This document shows, piece after piece, positions 1-5,032 of a DNA stretch of 5,646 nucleotides. Position 1 is the stretch's first letter. Each line of letters opens with the position of its first letter. Origin of the DNA: an uncultured Bacteroidales bacterium. GTDB lineage: Bacteria; Bacteroidota; Bacteroidia; Bacteroidales; Paludibacteraceae. Position numbers and translations under genes: made by a program. The notes under the pieces are model-generated. The model had not been told where the DNA came from. It searched no databases and saw only the letters and a program-made list of their open reading frames with translations. The DNA lies in the NCBI GenBank assembly GCA_900321775.1, contig ONXE01000128.1, positions 1 through 5,646 on the forward strand, written 5' to 3'.

Positions 1-294
1 CACTTCGCCGAGACAGACGAGCATCAGTATCCATGCCCATGTGCGACGGACACGCATGCCCATAGAGTGGTAGAACGTGTACAGAGAAGCGATGAAACAA
101 TACACACACATGCCACTGTTAAGGGTGGGAGTGAAGACGCTCTCGTACTCCTGAACAGACATACTGAAAGAGAGCAGATGACTGACCGCCACACAGAGGG
201 TGAGGAAAAGAAAGAACAACCACTCAGAGGCGTAATTGCTAAACACCTCACGGAAGAAACCCGGTTTACTAATAAAACTGACTATACCTTTCAT
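1..294 (-). CDS. Unidentified membrane protein, N-terminal 98 residues (runs off left edge)
   Basis: An ATG at 294-292 opens a frame that stays free of stops through position 1, so the gene continues outside the window. It begins only 3 nt after the rodA stop codon, which suggests translational coupling and membership of the rod operon. The 98 visible residues start MKGIVSFISKPGFFREVF. They contain a hydrophobic segment at about residues 25-43, a second at about 62-76, and the beginning of a third at about 88-96, with a basic RVRR turn between the last two. This looks like a multi-spanning inner-membrane protein or a protein with a membrane-embedded N-terminal domain. I do not recognise the family. 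A membrane-anchored regulator is one possibility, but no DNA-binding domain lies in the visible part. That it is a real gene is supported by its position, its uninterrupted frame and its sensible membrane pattern; the function is unknown. Confidence 0.72.
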   Translation of the reverse strand, partial: MKGIVSFISKPGFFREVFSNYASEWLFFLFLTLCVAVSHLLSFSMSVQEYESVFTPTLNSGMCVYCFIASLYTFYHSMGMRVRRTWAWILMLVCLGEV

Positions 295-297
295 AAT

Positions 298-1581
298 TTA
301 CATTTTGTTCACACGGGAAGCATCGAGGCGTAGAAGGATAAACAGAAGAAGGGTAAAGCCCCAGATGGATGAGCCGCCGTAACTGATGAACGGCAGCGGG
401 ATGCCGATGACAGGGAAGAGTCCGAGAACCATGCCGATGTTGACAGCAAGGTGGAAGATGAAGATACTGACGACGCAGTAGGCATATATCTGTGCGAAAT
501 GTTCGCGTTGTCGTTCGGCGAGGGTAATCAGGCGGAGAATAAAGGCCAGATAGACGATGAGGAGCAGCGACGAGCCGATGAATCCCCACTCTTCGCCCAC
601 GGTGCAGAAGATGAAGTCGGTGGCTTGTTCGGGCACAAAATGCATCTTGGTCTGCGTGCCTTTGAGGAAGCCCTTGCCGGTAAGTCCGCCGGAGCCGATG
701 GCAATAAGCGACTGTTTGACGTTGTAGCCGGCGCCCTGGGGGTCGTCCTTCATGCCAAGCAACACCTCGATACGACTACGCTGGTGATCCGGGAGGTGTT
801 CGAACACCGTGTTGCAAGCGAGCGAGAAGCCGATGGCTGCAATAGAAAGGAGGACAGGCAGCAATATTTTGGGCTTGACGCGCGAGAAGGGTTTGAACTT
901 GAAGTACAACGCGCGGCCGAGATAGAGCAGCGTGAACACAACAATGATAATCAGTGCGGGCAGGAGGCCGAACTTGATGACCGTGATGAATAGTGCTACC
1001 GCAGCAACTCCGATGACAAGAACCAGGCCGCTCATGCCCTGCCGGTAGAACATCAGGACGAAGGAGGCGAGCACAAGCGCAGAGCCTGTCTCCTTCTGCC
1101 AGACCATGATGATGAGCATGGGCAAACCGAGGATAATGAGGGGCACTACCATGTCGCGCCAGGTGCGCAAGCGATACTCGTAACGGCTCATATATTTAGC
1201 CAGAGCGAGGGCAGTGATACATTTGGCGAACTCGGCTGGCTGCAGGCTAACGGGGCCGAGCGAAATCCAGGACATGGATCCCTTGATGTCCCGCGCGAGG
1301 AAAGGCGTAGCGATGAGTATAAGCAAGATGATGCCATAGAGCACATAGGCGCCCACATCGAAGATACGTGAGTCGAGGAGCATGATTATGCCACCCATGA
1401 GGAGTGCCGTTGCCAGCCAAACTATCTGTTTGCCGGAACGGTAGGAGAAATCGAAGATAGAGGTTTGGTCGAACGTGTAACTGGCTTCGTACACGTTCAG
1501 CCAACCGAAGATTGCCAAGGCCAGAAATAGCCCTATGGTCAACCAATCGACGTTCCTAATGTGTGACCCACTTCTTGGCAT
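298..1581 (-). CDS. rodA: RodA, SEDS-family peptidoglycan glycosyltransferase of the elongasome
   Basis: This is a 427-residue polytopic inner-membrane protein of the SEDS family, which polymerises lipid II into glycan strands and works as a pair with the class B transpeptidase encoded just upstream. Visible family signatures are the QPAEF motif (residues 114-118), the ETGSA motif (164-168), the long extracytoplasmic loop with IAIGSGGLTGKG (293-304), PEQATDF (317-323) and the C-terminal PLPFISYGGSS (395-405). Asp322 in the ATDF motif matches the conserved acidic residue considered essential for SEDS polymerase activity. The protein is longer than the roughly 370-residue Escherichia coli RodA, mainly because of an extra hydrophobic pair at about 205-222 and 238-256 around a basic KFKPFSRVKPK segment. 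The ATG at 1581 lies within the end of mrdA, giving a 26-nt overlap that favours coupled translation. RodA rather than FtsW is chosen because of the PBP2 and MreBCD neighbours. Confidence 0.96.
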   Translation of the reverse strand: MPRSGSHIRNVDWLTIGLFLALAIFGWLNVYEASYTFDQTSIFDFSYRSGKQIVWLATALLMGGIIMLLDSRIFDVGAYVLYGIILLILIATPFLARDIKGSMSWISLGPVSLQPAEFAKCITALALAKYMSRYEYRLRTWRDMVVPLIILGLPMLIIMVWQKETGSALVLASFVLMFYRQGMSGLVLVIGVAAVALFITVIKFGLLPALIIIVVFTLLYLGRALYFKFKPFSRVKPKILLPVLLSIAAIGFSLACNTVFEHLPDHQRSRIEVLLGMKDDPQGAGYNVKQSLIAIGSGGLTGKGFLKGTQTKMHFVPEQATDFIFCTVGEEWGFIGSSLLLIVYLAFILRLITLAERQREHFAQIYAYCVVSIFIFHLAVNIGMVLGLFPVIGIPLPFISYGGSSIWGFTLLLFILLRLDASRVNKM

Positions 1582-3406
1582 TGCTATTGAGAACTGTTGA
1601 TGCTATATATTGTTTTTTGTCCTTGCGTTTGATTTCGCCGATGAGGTACTGTTCCTCGATGAGGGTGGCGATAGGTGCGGCCCAAGTGGCGCCGAAGCCC
1701 GCATTCTCGACCACAACAGCCACGGCTATCTTGGGGTCGTCGGCAGGAGCATACCCGATGAAGATGGCATGATCGCGCCCTCCCTTGTTCTGCACTGTTC
1801 CGGTTTTGCCGGCAGAAGCGATGCTGTCGGGCAGAGCATGATGGCGGCCTGTTCCGTTGGTCATCACACGCCTCATACCTTGCTTAACCGTCTGGAAATA
1901 CCGCTTTTCCACAGCAGTGTGGTGTATGTGAGTGAGCATGGAGTCGTTCTTGAGCAAGTGAGGCGTGATATAATAGCCCTCGTTGGCGATGGTGGCGGCC
2001 AGGTTAGCCAGTTGCAGAGGGGTGACGAGCACCTCGCCTTGCCCGATGGCATTGGAGCGAATCGTGAGTGCACGCCATCCGGTCTTGCCATAGTAGCGGT
2101 CATAGAGTTCGATGGAAGGAATCTTTCCGGCAGACTGCTCGCTGATGTCGCTATCCTCGAAACGGCTTCCCAGACCAAAACTCTTGGCGTCCTCGCACCA
2201 AAGTTTGTAACGCGCACGGAAATGCTCGTTGTTCTTGCCGTAGCCATCTTTCTCGAGCATGTCACGGAAAGCGCACCAGAAATAGGGGTTGCAGCTCTGC
2301 TCTATGGCTCCAATCAGAGTGACCGGTGATCCGTGATGGTGGGTACATTTGATGGGCGTAGAACCGGGTCCGGAACAGGGATAGGGCTTGTTCGGGGTGA
2401 TAGCGCCCTCCTGCTGGCAGATAAGCGCCTGGAGGGTCTTGAATGTACTGCCGGGAGAGTACTGCGCCTGTGTGGCACGGTTCATGAGAGGTTTGGTCTT
2501 GTCGGTGAGCAGTTGCATGTAGTTAGCCGAACGCTGTCGTCCGACGAGTATTTTCGGATCCCAGGTAGGATTGCTGGCCATGACAAGTATCTCACCCGTG
2601 GCAGGTTCAATAGCTACGACCGATCCTATCTTACCCTCAAGCAGTTCTTCGGCGAGCATTTGGAGGTGGATATCAAGCGTTATCATCAGATCTTCGCCAG
2701 CCACAGGCGCACGGTCCAACTCACCGTTGCGATAGGGTCCGCGCACTCGACCTTTGTTGTCACGCAAGAGCACCTCGACACCTTTCTCTCCACGGAGAAC
2801 TGTTTCGTAGGTGCGTTCTATTCCTTCGCGCCCGCTGTAGTCGCCGGACTGGTAGTAGTCGTCGCGCTCTATATCGCGTTTGTTGACCTCTCCGATGCTA
2901 CCCAGAACCTGCGCGCCGCACGCGTAAGGATAGTCGCGGAGGGTACGTTTGCGGATACCAATGCCGGGAAACTTGTCCAAGGACTCCTGAAGCGGCGCTA
3001 TATCTTCTGCCGCCAGTTGGGTCATGAAGATCTGCGGCACGTCGCGAGAGAAACCCGGGTTCTTGCTACGATCCGCCACTTCGCGGGTGCGCTGCTCGAA
3101 ATAGTCGCGACGGATACGCAGGGCATAACAAAAAGAAGCCGTGTCAAAATTCTGGCCCATCTCGCGATAGACCATGGTAATCTCATAGATAGGCTGATTA
3201 TAGACCAACAACTCACCGTTTCGGTCGTAGATAAGTCCTCGCGGCGCATAGACGGTCTGGCGCAGGAGAGACATATTGTCCGCTTTGTCGCGTGCCGTGT
3301 CGTCAAGTACCTGCAGGAAGAAAAGGCGCACGATGAACAGCGCAACAATGCCGATGGCAATGGCGCTGATGACATAACGACGGTTGTAGTTCTGGTCATT
3401 AATCAT
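1556..3406 (-). CDS. mrdA: Penicillin-binding protein 2, elongation-specific class B transpeptidase
   Basis: This 616-residue bitopic membrane protein should cross-link newly made glycan strands in the periplasm during lateral wall growth, partnered with RodA. A short cytoplasmic tail is followed by one membrane anchor (about residues 12-33). The pedestal/dimerisation domain follows, including APRGLIYDRNG (54-64) and the GIERTYE region (195-201). The C-terminal transpeptidase domain carries the three catalytic motifs intact: SxxK with Ser320 and Lys323 (STFK), SCN at 371-373, and KTG at 534-536. Four Cys and His positions (Cys344, Cys354, His356-358, Cys372) cluster just before and in the SCN motif and may bind zinc. 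The length is normal for PBP2. The start at ATG 3406 sits 11 nt after the mreD stop, with no strong Shine-Dalgarno sequence, as is usual in Bacteroidota. The 3' end overlaps rodA by 26 nt. Confidence 0.97.
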   Translation of the reverse strand: MINDQNYNRRYVISAIAIGIVALFIVRLFFLQVLDDTARDKADNMSLLRQTVYAPRGLIYDRNGELLVYNQPIYEITMVYREMGQNFDTASFCYALRIRRDYFEQRTREVADRSKNPGFSRDVPQIFMTQLAAEDIAPLQESLDKFPGIGIRKRTLRDYPYACGAQVLGSIGEVNKRDIERDDYYQSGDYSGREGIERTYETVLRGEKGVEVLLRDNKGRVRGPYRNGELDRAPVAGEDLMITLDIHLQMLAEELLEGKIGSVVAIEPATGEILVMASNPTWDPKILVGRQRSANYMQLLTDKTKPLMNRATQAQYSPGSTFKTLQALICQQEGAITPNKPYPCSGPGSTPIKCTHHHGSPVTLIGAIEQSCNPYFWCAFRDMLEKDGYGKNNEHFRARYKLWCEDAKSFGLGSRFEDSDISEQSAGKIPSIELYDRYYGKTGWRALTIRSNAIGQGEVLVTPLQLANLAATIANEGYYITPHLLKNDSMLTHIHHTAVEKRYFQTVKQGMRRVMTNGTGRHHALPDSIASAGKTGTVQNKGGRDHAIFIGYAPADDPKIAVAVVVENAGFGATWAAPIATLIEEQYLIGEIKRKDKKQYIASTVLNSNAKKWVTH

Positions 3407-3417
3407 TCGTTCAGGCC

Positions 3418-3912
3418 TTATTTGCGGAGGAACTCACGCCCCACGATGAGCAGAATCGTCACGAGCGAACTGACAAGTATCTGGATGACAGTCAGCCAAA
3501 ACGCGTGGAAAGTGAAGTTCAGCAGGAGGAACAGAATAGTATGATGTAACAGCGTGAGAGTCAAGACGATGCGGATAAAAGAGGGCATGTCTATGATACG
3601 CGTAGAGAGGGTTCCGATGAGTCGGTCGTCGTCTGGAATGATTTTGTGCAGCAGTCGTGGCCGGTTGTAACTGAGCGCCACACAAGCGGCCATATGTACA
3701 CCGGGTGTGCTGCAAGCCATATCCATAATCATGCCCACGAAGGCACCGATAAACAGTTCGGCCCAGTTAGGCAATTCGGCCGGTAGCGCGATGAGGAAGA
3801 GGATATATAGACACGGGCTGCACACCCCCATGAAATGGAGGTTATTGATGAGCAGAAGTTGCAACAGCAACAGCACTATCAGACGTCCTATGTTCTCTAA
3901 CAAAAGTTTCAC
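3418..3912 (-). CDS. mreD: Rod shape-determining protein MreD
   Basis: MreD is a small multi-spanning inner-membrane protein that links MreC and MreB to the peptidoglycan synthases. I place the start at GTG 3912, which gives 164 residues beginning (M)KLLLENIGRL and follows the mreC stop by 8 nt. A second in-frame GTG at 3936 would add eight polar residues and overlap mreC by 16 nt. I prefer the shorter form because the first membrane helix then begins about nine residues in, as in other Bacteroidales MreD proteins I remember. Hydrophobic segments lie at about 9-23, 30-44, 52-66, 111-134 and 137-158. The conserved acidic residue in the third helix is Asp64, followed by the CSTPG motif (67-71) typical of this group. 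Identity is supported by position between mreC and mrdA as much as by sequence, since MreD is poorly conserved. Confidence 0.9.
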   Translation of the reverse strand: MKLLLENIGRLIVLLLLQLLLINNLHFMGVCSPCLYILFLIALPAELPNWAELFIGAFVGMIMDMACSTPGVHMAACVALSYNRPRLLHKIIPDDDRLIGTLSTRIIDMPSFIRIVLTLTLLHHTILFLLLNFTFHAFWLTVIQILVSSLVTILLIVGREFLRK

Positions 3913-3920
3913 TGTTCCGT

Positions 3921-4766
3921 TTATTTGTTTCCCCACTCCTCCAACTGGCGCTGTTCGATGAGTGCCCTGTTTTGGATAATCTGCACGTAGCCCAAGCGAT
4001 GGAAGTCAGCAGCGAGACGCACCTTGATATGGTAGTAGGCATCGCTCTCGCCCAATTCGGCTTTTTCCACAACCCCCACACGTACGCCTTCGGGGAAAGC
4101 GTCGGAGAGTCCGCTGGTGACCAGCGTGTCACCCTCGTGAACCTCTACATGTCGTGCGATGTCCTCGAGTTGTGCATAGCGGTAATCTATTCCGTCCCAA
4201 TGGAGCGGTCCGAGTTTGTCGTTACTAAGGAAGCGGCAACTGACCGAGAAGGCGTTGTTGATAACGGGTATTACCACTGAGAATCTGTCGCTTACAGCAC
4301 GTACTATACCCACCACGCCATCCTGATCTACGACACCCATATTCTCTTCAACACCATCGCGTGCGCCCTTGTTGAGGGTTAGGTAGTTGCGCTGCGACGA
4401 AGTGGAGAAATTGATTACTTTGGCAGGGATATAACGGAGGTCTTTCTCCGCATAAACATAAGCGGGGACCGTGTCAGGCAGTTGAGACTCGAACAGCCCC
4501 TCGAGTTGGTTTTCGAGGCGGGTGATATAGTTCTGCAACTCCACATTTTCCGCGACGAGACGTTCGTTCTCGCTGCGAAGGAAGAAATAGTCGGACACGT
4601 TGCTCCAGGTCTGATAGAACGAACCGACAACATAGTTGGCAGATGAGCGCCACGCGCTATGCGGCAATCCGTTTCGGCTGAACACAAAGAACAGCGCAAC
4701 CGCCTCTAAAAGAAGGAATAAGAGGAGGTTGCTGTACTTAAGGATGAACTGCCAAAGGTTGCGCAT
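3921..4766 (-). CDS. mreC: Rod shape-determining protein MreC
   Basis: MreC is a bitopic inner-membrane protein whose periplasmic part forms filaments or dimers and binds PBP2, promoting its active state in the elongasome. The 281-residue product has a short cytoplasmic start (MRNLWQF), a single membrane helix at about 12-30, a probable coiled coil at about 61-93 rich in Glu, Asn and Leu, and then the two-part beta-rich MreC domain. Recognisable conserved stretches are KGARDGVEENMGVV (133-146), DGVVGIV (149-155) and TSGLSDAFPEGVRVG (217-231). The length is normal for Bacteroidota MreC. The ATG at 4766 follows a 265-nt repeat-filled gap after mreB, so mreC is either read through from mreB or driven by an unrecognised promoter. 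The stop at 3921 lies just before the preferred mreD start. Confidence 0.96.
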   Translation of the reverse strand: MRNLWQFILKYSNLLLFLLLEAVALFFVFSRNGLPHSAWRSSANYVVGSFYQTWSNVSDYFFLRSENERLVAENVELQNYITRLENQLEGLFESQLPDTVPAYVYAEKDLRYIPAKVINFSTSSQRNYLTLNKGARDGVEENMGVVDQDGVVGIVRAVSDRFSVVIPVINNAFSVSCRFLSNDKLGPLHWDGIDYRYAQLEDIARHVEVHEGDTLVTSGLSDAFPEGVRVGVVEKAELGESDAYYHIKVRLAADFHRLGYVQIIQNRALIEQRQLEEWGNK

Positions 4767-4784
4767 GAATTAACTTCGTGTTAT

Positions 4785-4817
4785 TTAGCCCTACGGGCTG
4801 TTGGTCACTTCGTGTTA
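4785..4817 (-). repeat. 33-nt direct repeat, copy 1, containing an AGCCC/GGGCT hairpin
   Basis: This 33-nt stretch matches 4870-4902 at 29 of 33 positions. It includes a 5-bp hairpin (4787-4791 paired with 4795-4799, 3-nt loop). Two of the four differences fall in the hairpin core at 4793-4794, and the stem can still pair in both copies. On the minus strand the unit reads linker core, CCAACA, then hairpin. Confidence 0.85.
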
Positions 4818-4822
4818 TTAAC

Positions 4823-4869
4823 TTCTTTCCTACGCTGCGCTTCGGACGATCGCTTCGCGTGCGTGTTGG
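4823..4869. repeat. GC-rich imperfect palindrome between the two 33-nt units
   Basis: This segment contains two direct copies of CGCTTCG (4838-4844 and 4851-4857), a central CGATCG palindrome (4848-4853) and ACGC/GCGT outer arms (4832-4835 and 4857-4860). Its CTACGCTG at 4830-4837 is the exact reverse complement of 4904-4911. The pair brackets the second 33-nt unit and ends where repeat orientation changes. It is probably a diverged or composite unit of the same array. Confidence 0.5.
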
Positions 4870-4902
4870 TTAGCCCTTTGGGCTGTTGGTGACTTTGTGT
4901 TA
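4870..4902 (-). repeat. 33-nt direct repeat, copy 2, containing an AGCCC/GGGCT hairpin
   Basis: This is the second copy of the unit at 4785-4817, in the same orientation and 85 nt away. The hairpin arms are 4872-4876 and 4880-4884 with a TTT loop. On the minus strand the hairpin is preceded by CCAACA and followed by AACCAACACG, the same arrangement seen around the unrelated stem at 4969-4982 on the opposite strand. Confidence 0.85.
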
Positions 4903-4920
4903 ACAGCGTAGCACATTAAC

Positions 4921-4933
4921 ATCGCGCAGCGAT
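4921..4933. repeat. Short hairpin ATCGC-GCA-GCGAT
   Basis: A perfect 5-bp stem with a 3-nt loop is preceded by ATTAAC and followed by TATTAACAC. It has the same flanks as the other palindromes of the gap but a different stem sequence. Confidence 0.65.
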
Positions 4934-4937
4934 TATT

Positions 4938-4973
4938 AACACGCAGTTGTAAACACGTAGTCATTAACAGCGG
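4938..4973 (+). repeat. 36-nt direct repeat, copy 1
   Basis: This stretch matches 4987-5022 at 31 of 36 positions, with a 49-nt period. It begins with AACACGCAGT, contains a second diverged copy of that core (4952-4961), and runs into the first bases of the palindrome at 4969-4982. Confidence 0.85.
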
Positions 4974-4982
4974 CATGCCGCT
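4969..4982. repeat. Perfect 14-bp palindrome AGCGGCATGCCGCT
   Basis: These 14 bases equal their own reverse complement. As RNA they could form a 5-bp stem with a 4-nt loop; as DNA they could be a symmetrical protein-binding site. The sequence lies between the two copies of the 36-nt direct repeat and has the same YYAACA left flank and CACCAACAC right flank as other units. Confidence 0.75.
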
Positions 4983-4986
4983 CACC

Positions 4987-5022
4987 AACACGCAGTCGTA
5001 AACACACAATCATTAACTGCGG
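4987..5022 (+). repeat. 36-nt direct repeat, copy 2
   Basis: This is the second copy of 4938-4973. Four of the five differences lie in the linker and the fifth, at 5018, is the base before the GCGG arm of the next hairpin, whose far side then changes to keep pairing. Confidence 0.85.
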
Positions 5023-5032
5023 CTCAACCGCT
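5018..5032 (-). repeat. Hairpin immediately after the mreB stop codon
   Basis: On the minus strand the stem GCGGT (5031-5027) can pair with GCCGC (5023-5019) around a 3-nt TGA loop, with one G-U pair. It begins at the base directly after the mreB TAA. No U-tract follows, so it is not a standard intrinsic terminator. It could act in mRNA 3' end protection or processing after mreB, or be simply the last unit of the repeat array. Confidence 0.55.

Larger units (their letters stand above)
4767..5031. repeat. Non-coding mosaic of palindromes and shared linkers between mreB and mreC
   Basis: The whole mreB-mreC gap is built from short palindromes (stems near 4787-4799, 4872-4884, 4921-4933, 4969-4982 and 5018-5032) separated by related linkers. 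A linker core close to AACACGNAGT occurs on the plus strand at 4938, 4952 and 4987 (degenerate at 5001), and on the minus strand at 4773-4782 and 4807-4816 (degenerate at 4892-4901). The left part of the gap carries the units in minus orientation and the right part in plus orientation, with the switch near 4904. The palindromes are preceded by YYAACA or YYAACT and, where a linker follows, it begins near YYAACAC or TAACAC, although the stem sequences differ. No convincing ORF, U-tract terminator or Bacteroidota-type promoter is visible. I infer a dispersed intergenic repeat family; its function is unknown. Confidence 0.8.

Noticed and set aside
67..333. An 88-codon plus-strand frame at the left end
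   Set aside because: It is antisense to the membrane protein gene and the end of rodA. The minus-strand frame is stop-free to the edge, has a membrane pattern and is placed as an operon gene.
451..993. A 180-codon open frame on the plus strand, rich in Glu and Asp
   Set aside because: It is antisense to rodA. The acidic composition is what the reverse reading of membrane-protein codons produces.
1610..2329. A 239-codon open frame on the plus strand
   Set aside because: It is entirely antisense to the transpeptidase domain of mrdA, with no family features.
2333..3544. A 403-codon open frame on the plus strand
   Set aside because: It lies antisense to mrdA and the end of mreD, whose motifs are intact. 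Its translation shows no recognisable domain, so it is a by-product of codon usage on the opposite strand.
4938..5022. Possible CRISPR array (36-nt repeats, 49-nt period)
   Set aside because: There are only two imperfect copies, the interval between them is a 13-nt palindromic piece and not a spacer of normal length, and no cas genes are present.
4767..5031. A promoter for mreC of the Bacteroidota type
   Set aside because: The minus strand of the gap contains no TTTG, so no TAnnTTTG -7 element can be placed. A promoter of another type cannot be excluded.
4767..5031. A MITE or small insertion element
   Set aside because: There are no clear terminal inverted repeats at the gap boundaries and no target-site duplication that I could identify; the inverted relation is only between scattered short cores.
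4787..5032. Intrinsic terminators in the mreB-mreC gap
   Set aside because: The stems are only about 5 bp and none is followed by a run of T on the transcribed strand, so they do not fit standard Rho-independent terminators.
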